Source: Arthrobacter sp. FB24
Lineage (GTDB): Bacteria > Actinomycetota > Actinomycetes > Actinomycetales > Micrococcaceae
Length of the DNA: 64,000 nt
Reading direction: 5' to 3'
NCBI RefSeq assembly: GCF_000196235.1
Contig: NC_008541.1
Location: 744,001 to 808,000 of the forward strand
In this document: one piece after another, positions 34,466-44,169 of the stretch
Layout of the letters: each line of letters opens with the position of its first letter
Numbering within the stretch: the stretch's first letter is position 1
Position numbers and translations under genes: made by a program
The notes under the pieces: generated by a model
What the model saw: only the letters and a program-made list of their open reading frames with translations
Told to the model about the DNA's origin: nothing
Database searches by the model: none

Positions 34466-36580
34466 ATGGTCATGCCACTCCTAGACACAGCCTCCACCGT
34501 GGACGCCTCCCGGCCGTTTCCACTGGGTATCAGCGTTCCGCGCACGGGGTCACCGGCAACGGACGATCCTCAGAGTGCGTGCGCCAACGTCGCGGTCTAC
34601 GCCCCCGGCGTGGACACGCTGGAAATCGCCTACTGCGCGCCCGGCGGAACATGGCAGCTGAAGACACTGCCGAACATCACCAACGACGTCCACCACGGCA
34701 TTGTCGAAGGTTTTCCCGTTGGATCGCGGTACGGCTTCCGCTCCTCGCCGGAGGATGATGCCCTGCCGGTGCCGGTGCCAACCGTGGCGTTCGACGACGA
34801 CGGCCAGCAGCCGCTACTGCTGGACCCTTACGGCCGGGCCGTGGATCAGCGCGACGGGTTCCTCACGAATGTGCGCATGTCCGGCGAATTCGACTGGGGC
34901 GGCGACCGCAATCCGCACGTCTCGTGGCGCAACACCATCATTTACGAAGCCCACGTCCGCGGCCAGAGCATGCTCCATCCGGACATCCCCGAGGACCTCC
35001 GGGGCACCTACGCCGGCATGGCGCACCCGGCAATGATTGAGCATCTCACCGGCCTGGGCATCACCTCGGTCCAGCTGTTGCCGGTCCATTTCCACCTGGA
35101 CGAGCCGCACCTCCAGAACCTGGGCATGACCAATTACTGGGGATACAACACGGCGGCGTTCTTTGCGCCCCATCCGGACTACGCCACGCAAGCCGCCCAG
35201 GCGGAAGGACCGCAGGCCGTGCAGGACGAATTCAAAGGCATGGTCAAGCTCCTGCATGCGGCGGGCCTGGAAGTGATCCTGGACGTCGTGTACAACCACA
35301 CGGCCGAGGGCGGTCGTGACGGGCAGACGCTCAGCTTCCGCGGGCTGGGGGAGATGCAGTATTACCGCAACGACGGCCACGGCAGATATGTGGATACCAC
35401 CGGGTGCGGCAACAGCCTGAACTTCGGCCACCCGCGCGTGGTCCAGCTGGTCCTTGACTCTCTGAGGTACTGGGTGGACGAGTTCCACATCGACGGCTTC
35501 CGTTTCGATCTCGCGGTGACGTTGTGCCGCAACGCCGCAAATGACTTCGACCCTCACCATCCCTTCCTTGTGGCTGTTGCCGCGGATCCGGTGCTGTCTT
35601 CCGTCAAGCTGATCGCCGAGCCGTGGGACGTGGGCTACGGCGGCTGGCAGACCGGACGCTTTCCGCCCGGGTGGGTGGACTGGAACGATCACTACCGTGA
35701 TGCCCTGCGCTCGTTCTGGCTCGCCGACCGGGCCGCGATCGACGCCGGCGGCCAGGGCGGTTCCGTGGCCCGCCTGGCCGACTCGATCTCCGGCTCGGCA
35801 GGCCTTTTCGCGGAATCGGGACGTTCCCGGATGGCCTCCGTCAACCTCGTCACCGCCCACGACGGCTTCACGCTGGCCGACCTCGTGTCCTACGACCGCA
35901 AGCACAATGAAGCCAACGGCGAGCAGAACCGTGACGGCCACGGGGACAACCGCAGCTATAACCATGGCTTCGAGGGACCGACCGAAGACGAAGAGATCCT
36001 GGCGCTTCGGGCGCAGACCAGCCGCAACCTGATGGCCACCCTGATGGTGTCCATGGGCATCCCCATGATCACCGCCGGTGACGAAATCGGCCGCACCCAG
36101 CAGGGCAACAACAACGCCTACTGCCAGGACAACCACATCACGTGGCTCGACTGGACCAGCACGCCCGAATCCCACGCCATGCTTCGGAGCACCAAGCGTG
36201 TCATCCGGCTCCGGAAGGAGTTCCTGGCCGGGCAGCCGCATCACTACCCCTCACGGGACAAACAGGCCTACCTGCACTGGTTCGACGAGCACGGCAAGCC
36301 TATGTCCATGGACCGCTGGAATGATCCCCAGCACCGGGTGGTCCAGTTGCTGCTGGGCTCGGACGACGGCCAGGTGGACGGACTCGTGGTGGTGAACGGC
36401 AGCGCCCACGATATCAAGGTCACGCTGCCTGACATCAGCAACGACGACGGCACGGGCAAGCGGCTCTTCGAACTCCGGTTGACCACGTCGGAACTCCACG
36501 ACCGCCGTCAAGGAGTCAGGGTTGCCGCCGGCGAGCGTGACGTGGTGCAGTCCAACACCATCAGCATCTACCGTACGTAG
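34466..36580 (+). CDS. glgX: Glycogen debranching enzyme GlgX (isoamylase type)
   Basis: Hydrolyses alpha-1,6 branches of glycogen after phosphorylase action. This 704-residue protein has an N-terminal CBM48-like domain (VAVYAPGVDTLEIAY), a GH13_11 catalytic domain, and a C-terminal beta domain. The catalytic residues are visible: nucleophile Asp348 (DGFRFDLAV), acid Glu385 (LIAEPWD) and Asp466 (TAHDGFTL). The long DNRSYNHGFEGPTED loop is diagnostic of GlgX. ATG 34466 or 34472 may be the start. It is divergent from the nitrilase gene and followed by the RNase/barstar pair. Confidence 0.94.
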   Translation: MVMPLLDTASTVDASRPFPLGISVPRTGSPATDDPQSACANVAVYAPGVDTLEIAYCAPGGTWQLKTLPNITNDVHHGIVEGFPVGSRYGFRSSPEDDALPVPVPTVAFDDDGQQPLLLDPYGRAVDQRDGFLTNVRMSGEFDWGGDRNPHVSWRNTIIYEAHVRGQSMLHPDIPEDLRGTYAGMAHPAMIEHLTGLGITSVQLLPVHFHLDEPHLQNLGMTNYWGYNTAAFFAPHPDYATQAAQAEGPQAVQDEFKGMVKLLHAAGLEVILDVVYNHTAEGGRDGQTLSFRGLGEMQYYRNDGHGRYVDTTGCGNSLNFGHPRVVQLVLDSLRYWVDEFHIDGFRFDLAVTLCRNAANDFDPHHPFLVAVAADPVLSSVKLIAEPWDVGYGGWQTGRFPPGWVDWNDHYRDALRSFWLADRAAIDAGGQGGSVARLADSISGSAGLFAESGRSRMASVNLVTAHDGFTLADLVSYDRKHNEANGEQNRDGHGDNRSYNHGFEGPTEDEEILALRAQTSRNLMATLMVSMGIPMITAGDEIGRTQQGNNNAYCQDNHITWLDWTSTPESHAMLRSTKRVIRLRKEFLAGQPHHYPSRDKQAYLHWFDEHGKPMSMDRWNDPQHRVVQLLLGSDDGQVDGLVVVNGSAHDIKVTLPDISNDDGTGKRLFELRLTTSELHDRRQGVRVAAGERDVVQSNTISIYRT

Positions 36581-36600
36581 GCCCGGCACATGGGGAATGC

Positions 36601-37071
36601 ATGAGGCGGATCGCGAGGCTCCTTGCCCTGGCCGGGGCCCTGGTGCTCGTGGCCGTCCTGGGCCTGGTGCTGTCCAACACACCGGGGAGCCCGGTCAGCC
36701 CGGATGCTTCGTCGGGTTCGACGGCGGCGCCCGCCTCGGCCGTCCAGGGTACCGCCCCTGCCGGTCCCGACGTGCAAAACAACTCGGGCCTGGAGACCGT
36801 CGCCGCGTCGGCCCTTCCGCCGGAGGCACGCTCGACGCTGGCCCTGATTGCCCGCGGCGGGCCGTATCCGTACCCGCGAGACGGCGCGGTCTTCAGCAAT
36901 TTTGAGCGGCTGCTGCCCCGGAAGCCCGCGGGCTACTACAAGGAATTCACGGTCAGGACCCCCGGCGAACCGGACCGGGGCGCCCGCCGGATCGTCGTCG
37001 GAGTGTCCGGCGAAAAGTATTACACGCCCGATCACTATGAATCGTTTCTGCTTATTCTGGAAGGCAAATAG
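36601..37071 (+). CDS. Secreted guanyl-specific ribonuclease (RNase Sa/barnase family)
   Basis: A 156-residue exported RNase. A signal or anchor helix (8-25) and a Ser/Ala/Pro linker precede a domain of about 90 residues that follows streptomycete RNase Sa closely: ALPPEARSTLALIARGGPYPYPRDGAVFSNFE, GYYKEFTVRTPG, RGARRIVVG and YYTPDHYESFLLI. By that comparison the active-site residues are Glu115, Arg126 and His145, all present. The disulfide cysteines of RNase Sa are absent. The start follows GGGGAA. The barstar-like inhibitor gene starts eight bases after its stop, making an exported RNase with a cytoplasmic protector. Confidence 0.88.
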   Translation: MRRIARLLALAGALVLVAVLGLVLSNTPGSPVSPDASSGSTAAPASAVQGTAPAGPDVQNNSGLETVAASALPPEARSTLALIARGGPYPYPRDGAVFSNFERLLPRKPAGYYKEFTVRTPGEPDRGARRIVVGVSGEKYYTPDHYESFLLILEGK

Positions 37072-37079
37072 AGGCCCGC

Positions 37080-37436
37080 ATGAAGATTTACTCCGCTGAT
37101 ACCTGGACCGTCGAGGAGCTCCGCGAGCAGGCGGCTGACGCCGGGCGCCGGGTGTTGGTGATTCCCGCCGCCGATACGAAAAGGGCAGTACTCCAGACTT
37201 TCGGGGAAGTGCTGGACTTCCCGGAACACTACGGCGTGAACCTCGATGCGCTCAACGACTCGCTGCACGACTTCGCGGACACGGTAACGGACGACGGCAA
37301 GGAACCTCTGACGTTCATCTGGCAGGTACCGGCCGCCTTTCGTTCGGACCGGTCCTTCGGCATCATCTGCGAGATCCTGCAGGACGCGGAGAGTTATGCA
37401 GGCAAGGGCCTGTCGGTGATCACCGTCTGCCTCTAG
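37080..37436 (+). CDS. Barstar-family RNase inhibitor
   Basis: A 118-residue cytoplasmic protein with the barstar fold pattern: an N-terminal strand and helix (TVEELREQAADAGRRVLVIPA), the catalytic-site-binding helix with FPEHYGVNLDALNDSLHDF, and an LTFIWQVP strand. Barstar blocks barnase by plugging its active site with acidic side chains. Its position directly after a guanyl RNase gene supports an inhibitor role. ATG 37080 has AGAGG upstream. Confidence 0.88.
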   Translation: MKIYSADTWTVEELREQAADAGRRVLVIPAADTKRAVLQTFGEVLDFPEHYGVNLDALNDSLHDFADTVTDDGKEPLTFIWQVPAAFRSDRSFGIICEILQDAESYAGKGLSVITVCL

Positions 37437-37531
37437 CCAAACGCTCTCTCACTTCCTGCCGCCCAAAACCAAACGCTCCCTCACCTTTTGCCGTTAAAAA
37501 CGAAACGCTCCCTCAGCGAGGGAGCGTTTCG
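37437..37531. terminator. Three 32-base AAACGCTCYCTCAC units ending in a hairpin terminator
   Basis: Units start at 37437, 37469 and 37501, exactly 32 bases apart, each beginning CC/CG-AAACGCTCYCTC. The last unit forms a perfect hairpin: 14-base stem CGAAACGCTCCCTC with its complement, three-base loop AGC. It separates convergent barstar and glgP. The same motif and spacing recur at 33479-33546. Confidence 0.85.
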
Positions 37532-37543
37532 TTCTCCGGCGGA

Positions 37544-40162
37544 TCAGGCGTTGACGATAAGCCCGAGTTCAGCCCGCGAGGCGAGGGCCGAATGTTTGGG
37601 CAGGACACGCACCGTGTAGCCGAAGGACCCGGAACGATCGATCAGCAGCGAGCCGCTGAAGAGGTAGCGTCCCTTGCCGAGGTCCTCCTTCGGCACCAGG
37701 TCCGCCACCGTGACGTCGGCCAGTTCGTCGCTTTCCTCGGCGCGGCCGAACGCCACTTCCACAGCGACGTCGTCCGGGTCGAGGTCGTGCAGCGCGATGT
37801 AGGCGTTCACCTGGAGGGTGTCGCCGATCTGCGGGTCCTCGGACACGCCAACCGAGTCGACATGCTCCACCTGGATCTGCGGCCACGCAGCCCGGATCTG
37901 TGACGTCCAGGCCGCCAGTGACTTCGACTGGGCGAAGTTGTCCGCGACGGCACGCCGTCCGGCGATCGCAGCGGGGCGGTAGAGGATATTCACGTAGTCC
38001 TGCAGCATCCGCTCAGCGGACACGGCCGGACCCAGGTGCGCCATGGTGTGCTTGATCATCGATACCCAGTGCGTGGGCACCTTCTGCCGTCCGGGTTCGG
38101 ACGGTCCGGCGGCTCCGGCGCCGTCGGACACGGTGAGGCCGTAGAAGCGGGGCGCCACCTGCGTCTCGAGGAGCTCGTACAACGCCGCTGCTTCGATGTC
38201 GTCCCGTTCCTCGGGCGAGGCGTTGTTGTTGGCCGTGGGGATGGCCCAGCCGTTTTCGCCGTCGTACATCTCATCCCACCAGCCGTCCAGCACCGAAAGG
38301 TTCAGTGAACCGTTGATGGCTGCCTTCATTCCGGATGTACCGCAGGCTTCGAGCGGGCGCAGCGGGTTGTTCAGCCATACGTCGCAGCCGGGGAAGAGAG
38401 TGCGCGCCATCGCGATGTCGTAGTTGGGCAGGAAGGCGATCCGGTGGCGCACTTCGGGATCGTCGGTGAACCGGACGAGGTCCTGGATCATCTTCTTGCC
38501 GGCATCATCCGCCGGGTGGGACTTACCCGCGATCACCAGCTGGATGGGGTGTGTCTCGTGCAGCAGCAGGGCCTTGAGCCGGGCCGGTTCCCGGAGCATC
38601 AGGGTGAGCCGCTTATACGTGGGCACGCGCCGCGCGAAACCGATAGTGAGGACGTCCGGGTCCAGCACGGAGTCGGTCCAGCCGAGCTCCGCGTCTGCCG
38701 CTCCGCGCTTCTTCCAGGCCGCGCGCAGCCGCTTGCGGACGTCCTCCACGAGCGAGACGCGCATTTCGCGGCGGAGGGCCCAAACGTCCTCGTCGCTGAC
38801 GTTATAGGCAAGGTCCCAGCGGCCCATGGCTTCCGCCTCGGCCCCGAACTGCTCGCGGGCCAGCTTGGAGACGCGGCTGTCCACCCACGTGGGGACGTGG
38901 ACTCCGTTGGTCACGGAGGTGATGGGAACTTCAGAGTGGTCGAATCCCGGCCAAAGGGCCGAGAACATCCCGCGGGACACCACGCCGTGGAGCTTGGCCA
39001 CACCGTTGGCGCGCTGCGCCAGGCGCAACCCCATCACGGCCATGTTGAACACCGAGGGATTGCCGTCCGCAAAATTTTCGCGGCCCAGGTCCAGGATCCG
39101 GGACACCGGAACGTCAGGAGCCAGCCCGCCCTCGAAGAAGTGCTGGATCTGGGAGACCTCGAAACGGTCGATGCCCGCGGGTACCGGCGTGTGCGTGGTG
39201 AAGACGGTGGAGGCACGGCCTGCCGCGAGGGCTTCCTCCCAGCTCAGCGGATTGTCCGACGACATGAGCTCCTGGATGCGCTCAACACCCAGGAAACCGG
39301 CGTGGCCCTCGTTGGTGTGGAAAACCTCCGGCGCTGCGCAACCCGTAAGTCGCTGGTAAACGCGCAGGGCCTTCACGCCGCCCATTCCAAGCAGCAGCTC
39401 CTGCTGGAGGCGATGGTCGCCGCCGCCGCCGTACAAGCGATCCGTAATGCCGCGGGCGGCGTCGTCGTTGCCCGGCACATTTGAATCGAGCAACAGCAAG
39501 GGGACACGCCCGACGTCGGCACGCCAGATATGTGCCAGCAGCCGGCGTCCGTGGGGGAGCGGCAACGAGATCTGGATCGGCTTGCCGTTGCCGTCGGGTG
39601 TCTCCTCGCGCAGGAGGGTCAACGGGAGCCCGTCCGGGTCAAGGACAGGGTACGTTTCCTGCTGCCAGGCATCCCTGGACAGGGACTGCTTGAAATAACC
39701 GGCCTGGTAAAGCAGGCCGACGCCGATGAGCGGAACTCCGAGGTCCGATGCCGCCTTAAGGTGGTCGCCGGCCAGAATTCCCAGGCCGCCGGAATACTGC
39801 GGCAAAACTTCGGTGATTCCGAATTCCGGTGAGAAGTACGCGATGCAGGAAGGAGCGTCGTCGCCGAGGCTCTGGTACCAGCGGGGCTGCTCCAGGTATC
39901 GGTCCAGGTCTTCGGCGGCGGCATGCACGCGGCGGACAACGTCCTGGTCCGCGGCCAGCCGCTGCAGTTCCTCGCGGCTCACAAGGCCCAGGAAACTGAC
40001 GGGGTCGTGTGCGCTCTCGTCCCAAATTGCCGGGTTCAGGCCTTCAAAAAGCTCCCGGGTGGGCCGGTGCCATGACCACCGCAGGTTGGTGGCCAATCGG
40101 GCCAGCGGCCGGATAGATTCCGGAAGAACGGTTCGGACGGTAAATCTGCGGATAGCCTTCAC
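37544..40162 (-). CDS. glgP: Alpha-glucan phosphorylase
   Basis: Phosphorolytically releases glucose-1-phosphate from glycogen ends. The protein (872 residues from GTG 40162) belongs to the shorter GT35 type seen in actinobacteria and archaea, with RPLARLATNLRWSWHRPTRELFEGL, a SPEFGITEVLPQYSGGLGILAGDHLKAASDLG phosphorylase core and HTNEGHAGF. The PLP region is GTSGMKAAINGSLNLSVLDGWWDE. GTG 40162 matches the usual family N-terminus (VKAIRRFTV); TTG 40183 and GTG 40171 are in-frame alternatives. It is divergent from glgE. Confidence 0.93.
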   Translation of the reverse strand: MKAIRRFTVRTVLPESIRPLARLATNLRWSWHRPTRELFEGLNPAIWDESAHDPVSFLGLVSREELQRLAADQDVVRRVHAAAEDLDRYLEQPRWYQSLGDDAPSCIAYFSPEFGITEVLPQYSGGLGILAGDHLKAASDLGVPLIGVGLLYQAGYFKQSLSRDAWQQETYPVLDPDGLPLTLLREETPDGNGKPIQISLPLPHGRRLLAHIWRADVGRVPLLLLDSNVPGNDDAARGITDRLYGGGGDHRLQQELLLGMGGVKALRVYQRLTGCAAPEVFHTNEGHAGFLGVERIQELMSSDNPLSWEEALAAGRASTVFTTHTPVPAGIDRFEVSQIQHFFEGGLAPDVPVSRILDLGRENFADGNPSVFNMAVMGLRLAQRANGVAKLHGVVSRGMFSALWPGFDHSEVPITSVTNGVHVPTWVDSRVSKLAREQFGAEAEAMGRWDLAYNVSDEDVWALRREMRVSLVEDVRKRLRAAWKKRGAADAELGWTDSVLDPDVLTIGFARRVPTYKRLTLMLREPARLKALLLHETHPIQLVIAGKSHPADDAGKKMIQDLVRFTDDPEVRHRIAFLPNYDIAMARTLFPGCDVWLNNPLRPLEACGTSGMKAAINGSLNLSVLDGWWDEMYDGENGWAIPTANNNASPEERDDIEAAALYELLETQVAPRFYGLTVSDGAGAAGPSEPGRQKVPTHWVSMIKHTMAHLGPAVSAERMLQDYVNILYRPAAIAGRRAVADNFAQSKSLAAWTSQIRAAWPQIQVEHVDSVGVSEDPQIGDTLQVNAYIALHDLDPDDVAVEVAFGRAEESDELADVTVADLVPKEDLGKGRYLFSGSLLIDRSGSFGYTVRVLPKHSALASRAELGLIVNA

Positions 40163-40293
40163 CTGCGTCACACTAACGGACAAGATGGGCCGCCGGAACA
40201 GGTTTAGGTTTCTTTTAGGTAAATGACGGATTGCTTGGGGAAAAACGGAAGTTCCCTTAGCAAAATGGGGGATTTCTCGATAACGTCGAGTTC

Positions 40294-42366
40294 GTGACGA
40301 CTAATACGCGAACCAGTGCCGGATCCAGCAAAAAGCCTAAGGCCCTGATCACGGAAGGCCTGCAGTTTGGCAGGTTCCCGATCACCGCCGTGCAGCCCGT
40401 GGTGGACGGAGGTAGGTTTCCAGCGAAGGCGCTGCCCGGTGAAGGGCTCGTAGTCGGCGCGACGGCATTCCGCGAAGGGCACGATCAGCTCGGAGTCAGC
40501 GCGGTGCTGTTTGATCCCAAGGGCAAGGAACGCCAGCGCGTACGGCTGGCGCCGCCCCGCGGCGACCGGGGCAAGGGCACCGACCGGTGGGAAGGCATCA
40601 TCACGCCTACCGGCACGGGCAACTGGTCGTTCGCCATCGAGGCCTGGCATGACCGGTACGGGACCTGGCACCACAACGCGGAGGTCAAGGTCGAGGCGGG
40701 CATTGACGTCGAACTGATGCTGGCCGAGGGCGCCGCGTTGCTTTCCCAGGCAGCCGAAGACCCCGCCCGTCCGTCCGCCGACAGGCGGACCCTTCGAACC
40801 GCCGTCGTGGTCCTGTCGAACACGTCGCTGTCCCCGGAGGAGCGGCTCGCTGCCGGATTCGGATCGGAGGTGACTGACGTCGTCGAACGCCAGCCCATCC
40901 GCGAACTCGTCACAGTCTCGGAACGTTTCCCCCTTCTCGTGGAACGCGATCTGGCCGGTCGCGGCGCTTGGTACGAGTTCTTCCCCCGGTCAGAGGGTGC
41001 CGTCCGCAACCACGCAACCGGCGAGTGGCAGTCAGGCACATTCCAGACCGCCGCGAAACGGCTCGACGCCGTCGCGGAAATGGGTTTCGACGTCATCTAC
41101 ATGCCGCCCATCCACCCGATCGGCATCCAGCACCGCAAGGGACCCAACAACACGCTGATTGCCGGACCGCACGATCCCGGATCGCCCTGGGCCATCGGTG
41201 CGAAGGAAGGCGGCCACGACGCCATCCACCCGGACCTCGGCACTTTCGAGGACTTTGACGCATTCGTGGCCCGCGCCCGGGAACTCGGCCTCGAGGTCGC
41301 CCTGGACCTTGCCCTGCAGGCGGCCCCGGACCACCCGTGGGTGGAGTCGCACCCGGAATGGTTCACCACCCGCGTTGACGGCAGCATCGCCTACGCCGAG
41401 AATCCGCCGAAGAAGTACCAGGACATCTTCCCGCTGAACTTCGACAACGATCCGGAGGGCCTGTCCAAGGAGATTCTTCGGATCGTGCTGCTCTGGGTGA
41501 GCCACGGCGTCAAGATCTTCCGGGTGGACAACCCCCACACCAAGCCGGTGTGGTTCTGGGAGTGGCTGATCGCCAAGGTCAACAAGAAGCACCCCGAGGT
41601 TGTCTTCCTTGCGGAGGCCTTCACCCGGCCGGCCATGATGCACGCGCTGGGACGTGCCGGATTCCAGCAGTCGTACACGTACTTCACTTGGCGGAACACC
41701 AAGACGGAGCTTGAAGAGTACTTCACCGAAGTCAGCCAGAAGTCCCCGGCATATTTCCGTCCGAACTTCTTCGTGAACACGCCGGACATCCTGACCGAGT
41801 ACCTGCAGTACGGCGGTCCGGCGGCGTTCAAGATCCGTGCCGCCTTGGCAGCAACGGCCAGCCCGCTCTGGGGCGTCTACGCCGGCTACGAACTCTATGA
41901 GCACGTGGCCCGGCCCGGCGCCGAGGAATACATCGACAACGAGAAGTTCGAATACAAGGCACGCGACTGGGACGCCGCGGCGGAATCCGGCCGGACGTTG
42001 GCTCCGTACCTGACCCGGCTCAACGAAATCCGCCACACCCACCCGGCGCTGGGGGATCTGCAGAACCTAACGCTGCACCACAGCACAGATGACGCCACGA
42101 TCGTGTACTCGAAGCACAAGACGCTTCCCGACGGCACCAAGGACACCCTGATCATCGTGGTGAACGTCGACCCGCACGGCACCCGGGAGAGCACCGTTTC
42201 CCTGGATCTGGCCGCACTTGACCTCGACCCGGCCGACCTCACGCACAACGGCGGCTTCAGGGTGGATGATTTGCTGACCGGCGAGAGCTGGGAATGGGGC
42301 GAATACAACTACGTGCGGCTCGACGCCCACGTGGAGCCTGCACACATCCTGAACATCCGGAGGTAG
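40294..42366 (+). CDS. glgE: Alpha-1,4-glucan:maltose-1-phosphate maltosyltransferase
   Basis: Key enzyme of the GlgE pathway: extends alpha-1,4-glucan by two glucose units from maltose-1-phosphate. The 690-residue GH13_3 protein has an N-terminal beta domain, the helical S-type insert, and catalytic residues Asp412 (FRVDNPHTK) and Glu441 ([11 protein letters not shown]). The GlgE signature [16 protein letters not shown] is clear. The start is GTG 40294. It heads a co-directional run with treS and the maltokinase-glgB fusion, five bases before the treS start. Confidence 0.95.
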   Translation: MTTNTRTSAGSSKKPKALITEGLQFGRFPITAVQPVVDGGRFPAKALPGEGLVVGATAFREGHDQLGVSAVLFDPKGKERQRVRLAPPRGDRGKGTDRWEGIITPTGTGNWSFAIEAWHDRYGTWHHNAEVKVEAGIDVELMLAEGAALLSQAAEDPARPSADRRTLRTAVVVLSNTSLSPEERLAAGFGSEVTDVVERQPIRELVTVSERFPLLVERDLAGRGAWYEFFPRSEGAVRNHATGEWQSGTFQTAAKRLDAVAEMGFDVIYMPPIHPIGIQHRKGPNNTLIAGPHDPGSPWAIGAKEGGHDAIHPDLGTFEDFDAFVARARELGLEVALDLALQAAPDHPWVESHPEWFTTRVDGSIAYAENPPKKYQDIFPLNFDNDPEGLSKEILRIVLLWVSHGVKIFRVDNPHTKPVWFWEWLIAKVNKKHPEVVFLAEAFTRPAMMHALGRAGFQQSYTYFTWRNTKTELEEYFTEVSQKSPAYFRPNFFVNTPDILTEYLQYGGPAAFKIRAALAATASPLWGVYAGYELYEHVARPGAEEYIDNEKFEYKARDWDAAAESGRTLAPYLTRLNEIRHTHPALGDLQNLTLHHSTDDATIVYSKHKTLPDGTKDTLIIVVNVDPHGTRESTVSLDLAALDLDPADLTHNGGFRVDDLLTGESWEWGEYNYVRLDAHVEPAHILNIRR

Positions 42367-42371
42367 CATAC

Positions 42372-44168
42372 GTGAGTTTTAGTCCGCAAAACCCGAGCCA
42401 GCATTTCACCCCCAAGGGCACGTTTGAGCTCAACGCCCCCGGCCTGCAACACGATCCCGTCTGGTACCGCAAAGCAGTGTTCTACGAAGTCCTGGTTCGC
42501 GGCTTTGCGGACGGAAACGGCGACGGATCCGGCGACTTCCACGGGCTCATCGACAAACTGGACTACCTGCAGTGGCTGGGCGTCGACTGCCTCTGGCTGC
42601 CGCCGTTCTTCCAGTCGCCGCTCCGTGACGGCGGCTACGACATCTCGGACTACAACTCCGTCCTGGACGAGTTCGGCACCATCAGCGACTTCAAGCGGCT
42701 CGTGGCCGAGGCCCATGCCCGCGGCGTCCGCGTAATCATCGACCTGCCGCTGAACCACACCTCGGACCAGCACCCGTGGTTCCAGGAGTCCCGCAAGGAC
42801 CCGGACGGACCGTTCGGCGACTTCTACGTCTGGAGCGATACCGACGAGAAGTACCAGGATGCCCGCATCATCTTCGTGGACACCGAGGAATCCAACTGGA
42901 CCTTCGACCCCATCCGGCGGCAGTTCTTCTGGCACCGGTTCTTCAGCCACCAGCCCGACCTGAACTTTGAGAACCCGAAGGTTATCGACGCCCTTTTCGA
43001 CGTCGTCCGGTTCTGGCTGGACCAGGGGATCGACGGTTTTCGCGCGGACGCCATCCCGTACCTGTACGAGGAAGAGGGCACCAACTGCGAGAACCTCCCC
43101 GCCACGCACGATTTCCTGCGCAAGCTGCGGAAAATGGTGGATGAGAACTACCCGGGCAGGGTCATCATTGCCGAGGCCAACCAGCCTCCGGTCGAGGTGG
43201 TGGAGTACTTCGGCACCGAGGAAGAACCCGAGTGCCACATGGCCTTCCACTTCCCCATCATGCCGCGCCTCTACTACGCGCTGAGGGACCAGAAAGCGGC
43301 GCCCATCATCGAGACGATGAAGGACACCCCGGACATTCCCGAAGGCGCCCAGTGGGGTACCTTCCTGCGGAACCACGACGAACTCACCCTGGAAATGGTC
43401 ACCGCCGACGAACGCGCGGCCATGCTCGGCTGGTACGCACCGGACCCCCGCATGCGCGCCAACATCGGCATCCGCCGAAGGCTGGCGCCGCTGCTGGATA
43501 ATTCCAGGTCCGAGATTGAGCTCATCAATGCCCTGCTGCTTTCTCTGCCGGGGAGCCCGTTCCTGTACTACGGGGATGAAATCGGCATGGGCGACAACAT
43601 CTGGCTTGAGGACCGCGACGCCGTCCGCACTCCCATGCAGTGGAACCCTGACCGGAACGCGGGCTTCTCGCACGCGGATCCGGGCAAGCTCTACCTGCCG
43701 GTCATCCAGTCGCTGGTGTACAACTACGGCATGGCCAATGTGGAGGCCGAGGCCGCGCACTCCGGATCGCTGCTCCGTTGGACCCGGCAGATCCTCAGCG
43801 TCCGTAAGAACCACCCCGTCTTCGGGCTTGGCACGTTCAAGCACGTCGAGGCAGATCACGACGTCGTGCTTGCTTACCTGCGGGAACTGGCCCCGGACAA
43901 TGCGGCGGGTGAAGACGCCGAATCGATCCTGTGCGCGTTCAACCTCTCGCAGCATCCCGTGGCCACCACGCTGCGGATTCCGCAGTACGCCGGCCGCGGC
44001 CTCCGGGACGTCTTCGGCGGCCAGCCGTTCCCCGCCATCGGCGACGACGGGCGTCTTACGCTGACGCTCGGCAGCCATGATTTCTTCTGGCTGCGGATCC
44101 GTTCCGCTGCTTCCAACCCGGCCTCGCCGTTCACCCAGGCCATGCCGGTCCTGTCCATCGAAGGCTGA
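42372..44168 (+). CDS. treS: Trehalose synthase (maltose alpha-D-glucosyltransferase)
   Basis: Interconverts trehalose and maltose. The 598-residue GH13_16 enzyme has catalytic residues Asp226 ([14 protein letters not shown]), Glu268 (IIAEANQPP) and Asp336 ([12 protein letters not shown]), and the TreS-specific [23 protein letters not shown] loop (as [20 protein letters not shown]). GTG 42372 follows GGAGG; the open frame extends into glgE but lacks a site. In GlgE-pathway bacteria TreS feeds maltose to maltokinase, encoded next. Confidence 0.95.
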   Translation: MSFSPQNPSQHFTPKGTFELNAPGLQHDPVWYRKAVFYEVLVRGFADGNGDGSGDFHGLIDKLDYLQWLGVDCLWLPPFFQSPLRDGGYDISDYNSVLDEFGTISDFKRLVAEAHARGVRVIIDLPLNHTSDQHPWFQESRKDPDGPFGDFYVWSDTDEKYQDARIIFVDTEESNWTFDPIRRQFFWHRFFSHQPDLNFENPKVIDALFDVVRFWLDQGIDGFRADAIPYLYEEEGTNCENLPATHDFLRKLRKMVDENYPGRVIIAEANQPPVEVVEYFGTEEEPECHMAFHFPIMPRLYYALRDQKAAPIIETMKDTPDIPEGAQWGTFLRNHDELTLEMVTADERAAMLGWYAPDPRMRANIGIRRRLAPLLDNSRSEIELINALLLSLPGSPFLYYGDEIGMGDNIWLEDRDAVRTPMQWNPDRNAGFSHADPGKLYLPVIQSLVYNYGMANVEAEAAHSGSLLRWTRQILSVRKNHPVFGLGTFKHVEADHDVVLAYLRELAPDNAAGEDAESILCAFNLSQHPVATTLRIPQYAGRGLRDVFGGQPFPAIGDDGRLTLTLGSHDFFWLRIRSAASNPASPFTQAMPVLSIEG

Positions 44169-44169
44169 A

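Noticed and set aside
34814..36244. Minus-strand open frame of 476 codons opposite glgX
   Set aside because: It is a shadow of glgX codon bias with no plausible start context or protein features.
37437..37531. CRISPR-like array because of the regular 32-base spacing
   Set aside because: The repeated part is only about 14 bases, the intervening sequence is short and degenerate, the last unit is a terminator hairpin, and no cas gene is present.
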